Shown here: positions 48,597 to 57,307 of the stretch, one piece after another
How the letters are laid out: the number at the start of each line of letters is the position of its first letter
How positions within the stretch are numbered: position 1 is the first letter of the stretch
Source: Actinoplanes sp. DH11
GTDB lineage: Bacteria > Actinomycetota > Actinomycetes > Mycobacteriales > Micromonosporaceae
DNA: 64,000 nt
Assembly: GCF_020873875.1 (NCBI RefSeq)
Contig: NZ_JAHWGU010000001.1
Coordinates: 372,001-436,000 of the forward strand
Direction of reading: 5' to 3'
Notes under the pieces: model-generated
Told to the model about the DNA's origin: nothing
The model's input: only the letters and a program-made list of their open reading frames with translations
Databases searched by the model: none
Program-made: the position numbers and the translations under genes

Positions 48597-51500
48597 TCAC
48601 CGGCCAGGCTGACGAGCCCTGCCGCCGCGCCGATGCGCCTCGCCGCCGGGCGGGTGTGCCTTGCCGCCCGGCGGTTGTGCCTTGCCTCCCGGCCGGTGTG
48701 CCTTGCCGCCGATCCAGTGGAGGACGACGCCGGCCAGGGCGATCGCCGCGCCGGTGCGGATCACGGTGATCAGATCCGGACCCGTGGTGGGGAGTGGGCC
48801 GGCCGGCGGGGGCGGATCCGGCGCGCTCGGTTGCGGTGCGGGCGAGCCGGGGTCAGGTGCGGACGCGCTCGGGTGGGGTGCGGGCGAGCCCGGGTGAGGT
48901 GTGGACGGGCCCGGACCGGGTGCGGACGGGTCCGGTGAACCGGCTGTGCCGACCTCGATCACGATGGTTGCCTGCGCCAGGTTCCCGTCGGCGTCCACCA
49001 CCGTGTAGGTGAACGTGTCGATCCCGGTGAACCCGGGCGCCGGCGTGTAGGTGACGCTGCCGTCCGCGTTCAACACGACCGTGCCGTGCGCCGGGGTGCC
49101 GACCCGGATGACGGTCACCGGCCGGCCCTGCTGATCGGTGCCGGGCAGCGGGATGCCGACCCGTTCACCGGGCTTGGTGGCCGCCGACCTGTCCGGGACC
49201 GTCGGTGGCACGGAGGGACGCACCGACGGCAGCACTGACGGCGGCACCGACGGCAGCACCGACGGCGGCACCGACGGCAGCATCGACGGGGGGACCGACG
49301 ACGGAGCTGGCGATGGCACGGACGGCAGCACGGACGGCAGCACCGGCGGGGGGACCGGCGACGGAACCGTCGGCGGCACTGACGACGGCAGGGGTGGTGA
49401 CACGGTCGGCGGTGTGGTCGGGGGTGGGCCCGTCACGAGCACGGTGATACTGCCGGTGGCACTGTTGCCGGCGGTGTCGCGTACCCCGTACGAGAAAGTC
49501 TCCGTCCCCGCGAACCCCGCCTGCGGCGCGTAGCGGACCCTGCCGTCGGCGGTGATCGCGGCCGTGCCGTGGCCGGGCGTGCCCACCGCCGACACCGTCA
49601 GGGCCTCCGCCTCCGGATCGGTGTCGTTGGCGGCCGCCGCGATGTGCACGGCCGTGCCGGAGGCGGTGGTCACCGTGTCGGCGACCGCCACCGGCGGGCC
49701 GTTGATCGTGATGGTCACCAGGCCGATGTCGGTACGCCCCAGATCGTCGGTGACCACGTAGGTGAACGTGTCCTGCCCGGTGCGGCCGGCCGCCGACCGG
49801 TAGGTGAGCGTGCCGTCCGTGCCCAGCACGGCGTCGCCCTTGCCGGCGGCGGTCGCCGACGCGACGCTCAGCACTTGTCCGGTGTTCGGGTCGTGGTCGT
49901 TGGCGAGCACTGCCAACGGTGTGGTGACCTGGGGATGTGCCAGGAAGGTGTCGTCCACCGCGATCGGCGCGGCGTTACGCACCGTGATGGTGATGACGGC
50001 CGAGGAGGCCAGCCGTTCCGGGTCCTCGATCGTGTAACTGATGGCATCGGTGCCGTGGAAACCGCTCGCCGGGGTGTAGGTGAGTGTGCCGCCGGCGCCG
50101 CGCACGACGGTGCCGTGCGCGGCGGAGGTCACCCCGGTCAGCGTGATCGGGTCGGTGTTCGGGTCGTCGTCGTTGGCGAGCGGGCTGATCGTGATCGGTG
50201 TGCCGGTGTCGGTGGTGGCCGCGTCCGCGCGGGCCACCGGCGCCGAGTTGACCACGCCGATCGTGACGGTGGTGCTGGACGAGCCGAGGCCGTCGCTCAG
50301 GGTGTAGCCGAAGAGGTCGGCGCCGCGATGCCCGGCGCCGGGCGTGTAGGTGATCTTCCGGCCCGGGCCGACGGCCGCAGTGCCGTGCGCGGGCAGTGCG
50401 GTGACGCCGATGGTCAGCGGGTCGCCGTTCGGGTCGTCGTCGTCGTTGGCCATCACGTCGATGGCGAGCGGCACGCCGGCCTGCACGGTCGTCGCGTCGG
50501 GGCGGGCCACCGGCAGCCCGTTCGACACGGTCACGGTGATCCGCCCGGTGTCGCTGCCGCCGCGGCCGTCGTCGATCGTGTAGGTGAAGTGGTCAGTACC
50601 GGAGAAGCCGACGTCCGGGGTGTACCGGACCGTGCCGTCCGGCCGCACCACGGTGGTGCCGTTCGACGGGTTGCTCGCGCCGCTCACCCGCAGCGTGTCC
50701 GGCGGCAGGTTGGCGTCCGAGACGTAGGTGCGTACGTCGACGTCGAGGTACCGGCCGTACGGGGTGCCCACGGTCCCGTCGGCGGCTGCCGGTGCGGCGT
50801 TCCCCACGGTCACCGTGACGTTCGCGTCGGAGGTGCGCCCCCCGCCGTCCCGCATCGTGTAGGGGAACGTGACGGTCCCGGAGAAGCCGGCCGGCGGCTG
50901 GTAGCGGACCCGCCCGCCGGCCATGGTCCCCGGCGCGCCGACCGAGTGGAGGATCTTCACGTCGCCGAGGTTGGGGTCCGTGTCGTTGGCCAGTACGTCG
51001 ATCAGCGCATCCGTCTGGAACGGCGTGCCCACCATGTCGTCGGCCGCGGTCGGCGCGGCGTTCTCGACGTCCACGTAGACGTCGCCGACCGCCTGCCCGC
51101 CATGGCTGTCCTCGATCGTGTACGTGAAGTGCGCCTGGCCGCTGAAGGAGACGTCCGGGGAGTACGTGACAAGCGGGCCGACCCGGGTGACGGTGCCGGC
51201 GCCGGGCTGCGGCTGGCCGACGGCGATCACGGTGAGCGAGTCGCCGAAGGCGGAGTTGGGGTCGGTGTCGTTGACGAGCACCGGGACGACCACCGGGGTG
51301 GCGGGCGGTGCGTTGCGCATGTCCTCGCCGGCCACCGGCAGGGCGTTCGCCGTGGTCACGGTGATCGTGGCGGTGCCGGTGCCGCCGTGGGAGTCGTCCA
51401 CCTCGTACGTGAACGTGTCCGCCCCCGTCCAGCCCGGCACCGGGGTGTAGCCGACCGTGCCGTCGGCCCGCACCACCGCGGTGCCGCGGGCCGGTGCCGA

Positions 51501-53492
51501 GACGATCGAGATCAGCAGGTCGGAGGCGTCGTCGTCGGGGTCGGAGTCGTTGGCGCGCACGTCGATCGCGACGGGTGTGCCGTTCGTGGTGGTGGCGCTG
51601 TCCGGCACCGCGGACGGTGGCGAGTTCACCGCGAGGGAGGCGGTGGCGGTGTCGTTGCCGCTCACCTGGTCCCGGCCGGTGCCCGTGGCCGTCACGGTGG
51701 CTACCGCGTCCGGTGCGGCGGTGGGGCCGGCCACGGCGGGGACCGTGACGACGGCCTGGTGTCCGGGGAGCAGCGGGCCGAGCAGGCAGGTGATGACCTG
51801 GCCCGCGGCGGTGCAGCCGGCGGGTGGCGGGCCCGGCGTCAGGCCCGCGGGCAGCACGAGCGAGGCCCGGGCGGCGGGTTCCTGGTCCGGGCCGGTGTTG
51901 CGGACGGTCGCGGTCCAGGCCACCGGGGTGGGTGTGGCGGCGCGCCGGACGAACGCGGGGGTGGCCGTCAGGGCGGCCGCCAGGTCGGCGTCCGGGCGCA
52001 GCACCGTGCTGGCCGTGCTGCTGCCCACGGCGGCGACGGCCACGCTGGTGGTCCGGCCGGTGTATCCGACGTTCACCAGGTTGGTGACGGCGTACCCGGC
52101 CGGGGTGTTCACGTCGACCGTGACGCGCAGGGTGACGTAGGTGGTGCCGAGATACGGGATGCTGCCGAGCCGGAACACGGCGGTGCCGCCGCCGGCCCGA
52201 CCGCCGTCGGCGTCGTCGGCGTCGGTGACCGCCGTGTCCGCGATACGCAACGACCCGGGGACGTACGTGGTGTGCACGGGGATCGCGTCGGTGATCGTCA
52301 CCCCGTCGGCGATGTCGTTGCCCACGTTGCGCACCGTGATCCGGTACTCGATCTCGTCGCCCGGCACCAGGGCACCGCCGTTCACGTCGGTCCCGGTCAT
52401 GGTGGTGACGATCTTGGGGGCGTACAGGTCGATGGCGATCGTGACGACGCCCGGGTAATAGGTCTCGCCGGCCGTGGTCATGGTCAGGGTGGCGCTTGTC
52501 GCGGCGTTGCCGAGCACCCCCGAGGCGTCGAACTGGTCGATGTCGACGCCGAACAGGTTCCGCTGGTTCGGGCCGCGTCCGCCGATGACCGCCCCGCCCT
52601 CGCTGACCGTGCTGTTGAAGGCGTTGTTCGCCGGATTCGCCGCGTCGCTCAGGGTCCGGCCGTTCAACCGCAGGCCGTCGCCCGTCTTGCCCAGGTCGCC
52701 CTCGTACGCGACGGCGCCCACCTCGGCACGCACCGGTCCGCTGTGCGGCGTCTCCAGCCCGGTCACCGGGATCGACACACTGCCCGAGTCGATCGAGCCG
52801 AAGCCGTCGTAGATCCGGAGGCTGCGCAGATCCTCGTCGGGATGGGAGTACGCGATCACCAGCGTCCAGCCGGCATAGCGGTCGGTGCCTCGACCGGACT
52901 GGATGTCGGCCACCCCGTACACGCCGTTGCCCGCGCCGGCCACCAAAGCGGTCACGTCGGCGAATCCCTGGTACGCCCCGGTCGTGTTGATCATGTAGAG
53001 GTCGGTGGCCGTGATCGGCTTCCACGCCGTACCGGCCGGTGTCCGGAACCGCACCCTGTCCTTGTTCGCCGGGGCCGGCGCTGCCGCACCGAGCAAGGAG
53101 CCGACGGCGTCGCCGGCCCTGGGGTCGGCGCCCCAGTACAACCCGGCGAAGAGCACCGTGCTGCCGGTGGGCATGTCGATCGTGGCGGTGCTGTCGTTGA
53201 AGGTCGCCGGGTCGCCGTCGGCGTTCGTGAAGACCATCGGATAGCCGTTGTCGTTGAGCTCCTCACCGAGACTCGACCCGATGCCGTCGCGCGCCGCCGT
53301 GCAGGCCGGTGTGAGCAGGTGCACCGGGCAGGTCAGGTTCGCGTTGCCGCGCAGCATGATCGCGCCGTTCGCGTTGACGTCGAACCGAGTGGTGAACGGC
53401 GTCGTGATGGCGGCTGCCACCTGCTCCGGCGGCAGCGTCGTCAGCATCACGGCAAGGACGAGAAGAAGGATCCCGGCGGTCCGCGCGCGCAC
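48597..53492 (-). CDS. Very large repeat-rich secreted surface protein with LPTTG sorting signal
   Basis: A 1631-aa protein. A signal peptide covers residues 1-28. An N-terminal domain (about 30-330) is of the type often found before DUF11 repeats (ANGAIMLRGNANLTCP). Two DUF11-like modules follow (about 335-615). Eight about 93-residue cadherin-like/tandem-95 repeats follow (about 620-1360; each with xNDxDPN and GxxxYTPxxGFxGxDxFTYT). A Pro/Ser linker of SVPPSVLP-type units (about 1365-1435) precedes a ninth, shorter repeat. LPTTG is at 1567-1571, followed by a hydrophobic helix and a 35-residue tail with PGGKAH repeats. It is probably sortase-anchored and adhesive. GTG 53492 is the start. 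Confidence 0.88.
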   Translation of the reverse strand: MRARTAGILLLVLAVMLTTLPPEQVAAAITTPFTTRFDVNANGAIMLRGNANLTCPVHLLTPACTAARDGIGSSLGEELNDNGYPMVFTNADGDPATFNDSTATIDMPTGSTVLFAGLYWGADPRAGDAVGSLLGAAAPAPANKDRVRFRTPAGTAWKPITATDLYMINTTGAYQGFADVTALVAGAGNGVYGVADIQSGRGTDRYAGWTLVIAYSHPDEDLRSLRIYDGFGSIDSGSVSIPVTGLETPHSGPVRAEVGAVAYEGDLGKTGDGLRLNGRTLSDAANPANNAFNSTVSEGGAVIGGRGPNQRNLFGVDIDQFDASGVLGNAATSATLTMTTAGETYYPGVVTIAIDLYAPKIVTTMTGTDVNGGALVPGDEIEYRITVRNVGNDIADGVTITDAIPVHTTYVPGSLRIADTAVTDADDADGGRAGGGTAVFRLGSIPYLGTTYVTLRVTVDVNTPAGYAVTNLVNVGYTGRTTSVAVAAVGSSTASTVLRPDADLAAALTATPAFVRRAATPTPVAWTATVRNTGPDQEPAARASLVLPAGLTPGPPPAGCTAAGQVITCLLGPLLPGHQAVVTVPAVAGPTAAPDAVATVTATGTGRDQVSGNDTATASLAVNSPPSAVPDSATTTNGTPVAIDVRANDSDPDDDASDLLISIVSAPARGTAVVRADGTVGYTPVPGWTGADTFTYEVDDSHGGTGTATITVTTANALPVAGEDMRNAPPATPVVVPVLVNDTDPNSAFGDSLTVIAVGQPQPGAGTVTRVGPLVTYSPDVSFSGQAHFTYTIEDSHGGQAVGDVYVDVENAAPTAADDMVGTPFQTDALIDVLANDTDPNLGDVKILHSVGAPGTMAGGRVRYQPPAGFSGTVTFPYTMRDGGGRTSDANVTVTVGNAAPAAADGTVGTPYGRYLDVDVRTYVSDANLPPDTLRVSGASNPSNGTTVVRPDGTVRYTPDVGFSGTDHFTYTIDDGRGGSDTGRITVTVSNGLPVARPDATTVQAGVPLAIDVMANDDDDPNGDPLTIGVTALPAHGTAAVGPGRKITYTPGAGHRGADLFGYTLSDGLGSSSTTVTIGVVNSAPVARADAATTDTGTPITISPLANDDDPNTDPITLTGVTSAAHGTVVRGAGGTLTYTPASGFHGTDAISYTIEDPERLASSAVITITVRNAAPIAVDDTFLAHPQVTTPLAVLANDHDPNTGQVLSVASATAAGKGDAVLGTDGTLTYRSAAGRTGQDTFTYVVTDDLGRTDIGLVTITINGPPVAVADTVTTASGTAVHIAAAANDTDPEAEALTVSAVGTPGHGTAAITADGRVRYAPQAGFAGTETFSYGVRDTAGNSATGSITVLVTGPPPTTPPTVSPPLPSSVPPTVPSPVPPPVLPSVLPSVPSPAPSSVPPSMLPSVPPSVLPSVPPSVLPSVRPSVPPTVPDRSAATKPGERVGIPLPGTDQQGRPVTVIRVGTPAHGTVVLNADGSVTYTPAPGFTGIDTFTYTVVDADGNLAQATIVIEVGTAGSPDPSAPGPGPSTPHPGSPAPHPSASAPDPGSPAPQPSAPDPPPPAGPLPTTGPDLITVIRTGAAIALAGVVLHWIGGKAHRPGGKAQPPGGKAHPPGGEAHRRGGRARQPGR
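48620..48710. repeat. About 21-bp tandem repeat encoding PGGKAH units in the protein tail
   Basis: Four units of about 21 bp encode K/E-A-H/Q plus P/R-P/R-G-G steps, at the very C-terminus of the surface protein. Variants differ by 2-5 bases, so copy number may vary between strains. Confidence 0.75.
49190..49420. repeat. 12-bp-based tandem repeat encoding the Pro/Ser-rich stalk
   Basis: On the plus strand the sequence cycles through GACGGCGGCACC/GACGGCAGCACC-type 12-mers, encoding SVLP/SVPP units of the surface protein's stalk. Nearly identical neighbours suggest expansion by slippage. Confidence 0.8.
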
Positions 53493-53570
53493 GTCCTCAC
53501 GCTAAGGAGGCGTGCCGCAGGCCGTACCGGAATGCCGTTTTTCGTCCATATGCAGGACGCCTGATCGCGC

Positions 53571-53576
53571 TAACCT
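53571..53576 (+). promoter_or_regulatory. -10 box (TAACCT) of glpD
   Basis: TAACCT ends 7 nt before GTG 53584, consistent with a leaderless glpD mRNA and against the open frame's earlier start at 53512. Confidence 0.55.
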
Positions 53577-53583
53577 GGGACAG

Positions 53584-55383
53584 GTGCGTGATCCTTCGGT
53601 TTCCCGGAACTCGGCCGGCCGGCTCTCCCCGATCCGGCGGACGGCCGACCTGCGCCGCCTCCGGAACGAGCAGTTCGACGTCCTGGTCATCGGCGGCGGT
53701 GTCACCGGCGCCGGCGCCGCGGTGGACGCCGCCTCCCGCGGGCTCAAGGTCGCCCTTGTCGAGGCGCGTGACTTCGCCGCCGGCACGTCGAGCAGGTCGA
53801 GCAAGCTCATCCACGGCGGTCTGCGCTATCTCGAGCAGCTCGAACTGCACCTGGTGCACGAGGCGCTGACCGAGCGCGGGCTGCTCGCCACGCGGCTGGC
53901 GCCGCACCTGGTGCGCCCGGTGCCGATCCTGGTGCCGCTGCCGGCGGCCGGCATGGCGCAGCGCACCTGGCAGCGGGGTTACTACGGGCTCGGTGTCGCG
54001 GCGTACGACGTCTTCGCCGGGATCTTCGGGCCGGGCCGGGGCATGCCGCTGCACCGGCACCTGAGCCGCGACGGCGCCCGTCACCTCTTCCCGAGCCTGC
54101 GCGCCGACAAGATCAGCGGGGCGATCCGCTACTACGACGGCCAGGTCGACGACGCCCGCCTCGTGGTCAACCTGGCCCGGACCGCGGCCAGCCTGGGCGC
54201 GGCAGTGGTGACGAGCGCCCGGGTCACCGGTTTCGTGCGCGAGGCGCGCGAGGTGGTCGGCGTGCGGGTCCGTGACCTGGAGGCCGCCGGTTCGGAGGAG
54301 TTCGAGGTCCGCGCCCGAACCGTCGTGGCGGCGACCGGCGTGTGGAGCGACGACATGTCGCAGATGCTCCGCGACGTCGGGGTGCGTCCCGGCCTGCGGG
54401 TCCGCGCGTCGAAAGGCGTGCATCTGGTGGTGCCGCGATCGGCGATCACCGGTGACGCCGGGCTGATCCTGCGCACCGCCACCTCGGTGCTCTTCGTCAT
54501 CCCGTGGGGCGGTCACTGGATCATCGGCACCACGGACACCGACTGGCAACTCGACCGCTCGCACCCGGCGGCCTCGGCGCGCGACATCAGGTACCTGCTG
54601 GACCAGGTCAACACGGTGCTGGACCGGCCGCTCACCACCGACGACATCGAGGGCGTCTACGCCGGCCTGCGCCCGCTGCTCTCCGGCGAGGCCGACTCGA
54701 CGTCGAAACTGTCCCGCGAGCACGCCGTGGTCGAGCCGATGCTGGGCCTGCTCATGGTCGCCGGCGGGAAGTACACGACGTACCGGGTGATGGCCGCCGA
54801 CGTGATCGACCGGGCGGCCCGCCGGCTGGGCGGCCCGGTGCAGCCGTCGCGCACCGACCAGTTGCCGCTGCTGGGCGCGGACGGCTATGCCGCCGCCTGG
54901 CGCGACCGGCATGATCTGGCCCGGCGGCACGGCGTCACCGCAGGGGTGGTCGAGCACCTGCTGGAGCGGTACGGGACGCTCACCGTGCACCTACTCGCGA
55001 TGATCGCCGCCGACCCGTCGCTGGCGACCCCGCTGGCCGGCGCCCCGGAGTACCTGGCCGCCGAGGTGGCGTACGCGTCACTTGCCGAAGGCGCCCTGCA
55101 CCTGGACGACGTGCTCACCCGGCGCACCCGGATCTCGATCGAGACGGCGCACCGCGGCATGGAGTCGGCCGAGCACACCGCCCAGATCATGGGCGAGGCC
55201 CTGGGCTGGGACGAGACCGTCCGGCAGCGGGAGGTCGAGCACTACGTGGCGCGGGTGGCGGCCGAGCGGCAGTCGCAGACCATGCCGGACGACGCGACCG
55301 CCGACGCCGCCCGGCTCGGTGTGCCGGACGTGCGCGGGCTCGCCGCCGACCGGCGGGTCGAGCTGCTCGAGCTGGATCTTTGA
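53584..55383 (+). CDS. glpD: Aerobic glycerol-3-phosphate dehydrogenase
   Basis: A 599-aa FAD enzyme oxidising glycerol-3-phosphate to dihydroxyacetone phosphate at the membrane, feeding electrons to quinones. The FAD-binding motif is VIGGGVTGAGAAVDAASRG. GTSSRSSKLIHGGLRYLE, VPRSAITGDAG, GTTDTDW and GGKYTTYR are GlpD hallmarks. The C-terminal domain (about 450-595) is also present. GTG 53584 follows TAACCT. The stop overlaps the start of the DUF4031 gene (TTGA). Confidence 0.94.
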   Translation: MRDPSVSRNSAGRLSPIRRTADLRRLRNEQFDVLVIGGGVTGAGAAVDAASRGLKVALVEARDFAAGTSSRSSKLIHGGLRYLEQLELHLVHEALTERGLLATRLAPHLVRPVPILVPLPAAGMAQRTWQRGYYGLGVAAYDVFAGIFGPGRGMPLHRHLSRDGARHLFPSLRADKISGAIRYYDGQVDDARLVVNLARTAASLGAAVVTSARVTGFVREAREVVGVRVRDLEAAGSEEFEVRARTVVAATGVWSDDMSQMLRDVGVRPGLRVRASKGVHLVVPRSAITGDAGLILRTATSVLFVIPWGGHWIIGTTDTDWQLDRSHPAASARDIRYLLDQVNTVLDRPLTTDDIEGVYAGLRPLLSGEADSTSKLSREHAVVEPMLGLLMVAGGKYTTYRVMAADVIDRAARRLGGPVQPSRTDQLPLLGADGYAAAWRDRHDLARRHGVTAGVVEHLLERYGTLTVHLLAMIAADPSLATPLAGAPEYLAAEVAYASLAEGALHLDDVLTRRTRISIETAHRGMESAEHTAQIMGEALGWDETVRQREVEHYVARVAAERQSQTMPDDATADAARLGVPDVRGLAADRRVELLELDL

Positions 55384-55649
55384 TCCTCGTCGACGAACCA
55401 CTCTGGCCGGGGCGCGGCCGGCTCTGGTCGCACCTGGTCAGCGACGTGTCGTTCGACGAGCTGCACACGTTCGCGGAGATGCTCGGCACGCCCCGGAGAG
55501 CGTTCGACCGGGATCACTACGACATCCCGGAGCAGCGGTTCCGCAGCGCGCTCTGGCTGGGCGCGACCCTGCTCCCGTCCCGCGACCTGGCGGCCCGGCT
55601 CCGGGCGGCGGGCCTCCGCCGCCCCAAGCACCTGTCGGGGCGGCGCTAG
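55380..55649 (+). CDS. DUF4031 domain protein
   Basis: An 89-aa protein. MILVDEPLWPGRGRLWSHLVSDVSFDELHTFAEMLG is the diagnostic start of DUF4031. Then come PRRAFDRDHYDIPEQRF and LLPSRDLAARLRAAGL. The function of the family is unknown; conserved Asp/His residues hint at metal binding. TTG 55380 overlaps the glpD stop by 4 nt, so expression is coupled. It converges with the PLP-enzyme gene with a 4-bp overlap (CTAG). Confidence 0.82.
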   Translation: MILVDEPLWPGRGRLWSHLVSDVSFDELHTFAEMLGTPRRAFDRDHYDIPEQRFRSALWLGATLLPSRDLAARLRAAGLRRPKHLSGRR

Positions 55650-56608
55650 CGGGTGATCCACCGGCGGTGGGCGTCCATGTCGACGTTGCTGCCACAGATC
55701 ACGGTGACCACGTGCCGGCCGGCGAAGCGGCCGGGGTCCGCCAGCACGGCGGCCACGCCCAGCGCCGCGGAGGGTTCCACGACGAGTCCGGCATGCTGCC
55801 AGAGCATCCGGATGCCGGTGACGATGGACGTCTCGTCGACGAGAACGGCGTCGTCGGCCACCCGCAGCAGGTCGTTGAGCACCTCGGGGATGGGGTGCCG
55901 GCCGGCGACGCCGTCCGCGATGGTGTCGACGGTGGCGGTGGTGACGACGCGGCGCTCATGCCAGGAACGGGTCATCGCGGGGGCACCACGGGGCTGCACG
56001 CAGACGACCTCGACCTCCGGCCGCAGAGCCTTCAGCACGTGGCCCACGCCGGTGGCCATCGCGCCGCCACCCAGAGCGATCAGGACGGCGTCGGCGGAGG
56101 TGGCACGATCCACCAGCTCCAGGCCGATGGTCGCGGCGCCCTCGCACGTCTCGATGTCCAGGCTGTCCTCGACCAGCCGGATGCCGCGCCGCCGCGCGAT
56201 GGCCGCCGCCTGCTGCCGGGCCATCTCATGGTCACCGTCGACCAGCTCGAGCGCCGTGCCGAGTGCCCTGATCCGGTCGAGCTTGGCCGGGGACGCCCGC
56301 CGGGCCGCCACCACCGTCACGTCGATGTCATGACGCCGGCCCGACCATCCGAGCGCCCAGCCGAGGTTGCCCGCGCTGGCGCACACCGCGGCGGTCTCGC
56401 GCCGGCCGCGGAGCAGGTTCGCGACGAGTTCGGTGCCCCGGCCCTTGAAGCTGCGAACCGGGTTGGCGGTCTCCAGCTTGATACTGACCGCGCAACCCAG
56501 CGCGCGGCCCAGGGCCTCGCACCGATACAGCGGCGTATCCAGGAACACCGGATCGATCACGTGCCGGGCCGCGCGGATCCGTTCCAGATCCAGCCGAGTT
56601 CCGATCAT
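55646..56608 (-). CDS. PLP-dependent threonine/serine dehydratase-like enzyme
   Basis: A 320-aa fold-type II PLP enzyme. The Schiff-base Lys is in NPVRSFKGRGTEL, the phosphate loop is ALGGGAMATGVGHVL (GGGxxxG), and SAGNLGWALGWSG binds the substrate. The length matches threonine/serine dehydratases lacking the regulatory ACT domain. It is not in an ilv operon, so a catabolic or D/L-serine-type dehydratase, or another beta-eliminating enzyme, is possible. ATG 56608 is the only good start. There is no partner gene on this strand. Confidence 0.8.
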   Translation of the reverse strand: MIGTRLDLERIRAARHVIDPVFLDTPLYRCEALGRALGCAVSIKLETANPVRSFKGRGTELVANLLRGRRETAAVCASAGNLGWALGWSGRRHDIDVTVVAARRASPAKLDRIRALGTALELVDGDHEMARQQAAAIARRRGIRLVEDSLDIETCEGAATIGLELVDRATSADAVLIALGGGAMATGVGHVLKALRPEVEVVCVQPRGAPAMTRSWHERRVVTTATVDTIADGVAGRHPIPEVLNDLLRVADDAVLVDETSIVTGIRMLWQHAGLVVEPSAALGVAAVLADPGRFAGRHVVTVICGSNVDMDAHRRWITR

Positions 56609-56639
56609 GACCTGCCGATCCGCGCGGGCTGAACGCTCC

Positions 56640-57278
56640 TCAGGCGAGCTCTTCGAGCTCTTTCTTCAGGTTGGCCTGGGCGCGATCCTCCCACTCGGCG
56701 CGGATTTCGGGGTGCCGGTAGATGGAGGGCAGTTCGAGAAGGGCTTCGAGCACCCGGGTACGGGCGGCCCGGAACGCGTCGTCCGGCACGTGCGCGTACT
56801 CCCGGCGGATGGCGCTGGTGTACCTCGCGTACTTCTCCTCGTCGGCGGCGAGGATCGCCAGGTCGGCGTCGCAGAGCAGCTCGCCGTCCGGGTCGGTCTC
56901 CGCGGTGGCGTGTCCCGCGGTGAGCCCGACCAGCCGGGCCACCTCGGTCGCCACCTCGTCGGGGGCACCCAGGCTGAGCAGCAGGCCCTCGGCGAACTCG
57001 GCGCTGTCCCGCTCGTTGGCGTCACCGAGCGCCCGCGGGTCGTAGACGGCGTCGTGCAGCCAGGCCGCCAGGCGTACCCGGTCGGGGTGCGGCGCCAGCT
57101 CGGCGTACCGGTCCACCACGTCCAGGACGGCGGCGAGATGTGTCACGTCGTGATAGTGCCGTTGCGGCTCGGTCCAGCGTCCGACCAGGTAGTTCGCGGC
57201 AGCGTCCAGGTCGGCGTCGCTGGTGGTGGCGCCGGCGCCGCGCGCCGCCGCCCGGAAACGATCGGGCAAAGATGTCAC
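56640..57278 (-). CDS. HD-domain predicted metal-dependent phosphohydrolase
   Basis: A 212-aa protein. The His/Asp pattern of predicted HD-superfamily hydrolases is seen in HYHDVTHL, LAAWLHDAVYD and LCDADLAILA, with GLTAGHAT between. The conserved RKEYAHVPDD-like tail appears as RREYAHVPDDAFRAAR. Substrates in the family are phosphate esters, including nucleotides; unknown here. GTG 57278 was chosen because the frame upstream (to 57395) overlaps the divergent FUSC gene. Confidence 0.82.
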   Translation of the reverse strand: MTSLPDRFRAAARGAGATTSDADLDAAANYLVGRWTEPQRHYHDVTHLAAVLDVVDRYAELAPHPDRVRLAAWLHDAVYDPRALGDANERDSAEFAEGLLLSLGAPDEVATEVARLVGLTAGHATAETDPDGELLCDADLAILAADEEKYARYTSAIRREYAHVPDDAFRAARTRVLEALLELPSIYRHPEIRAEWEDRAQANLKKELEELA

Positions 57279-57307
57279 AGTCGTATCCTGGCACGTAGTT
57301 TGATCAC

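Noticed and set aside
49569..53564. A 1331-aa plus-strand frame opposite the surface protein
   Set aside because: It is Arg/Gly/Val-rich shadow sequence; the minus-strand frame has signal peptide, repeated domains and a sorting signal.
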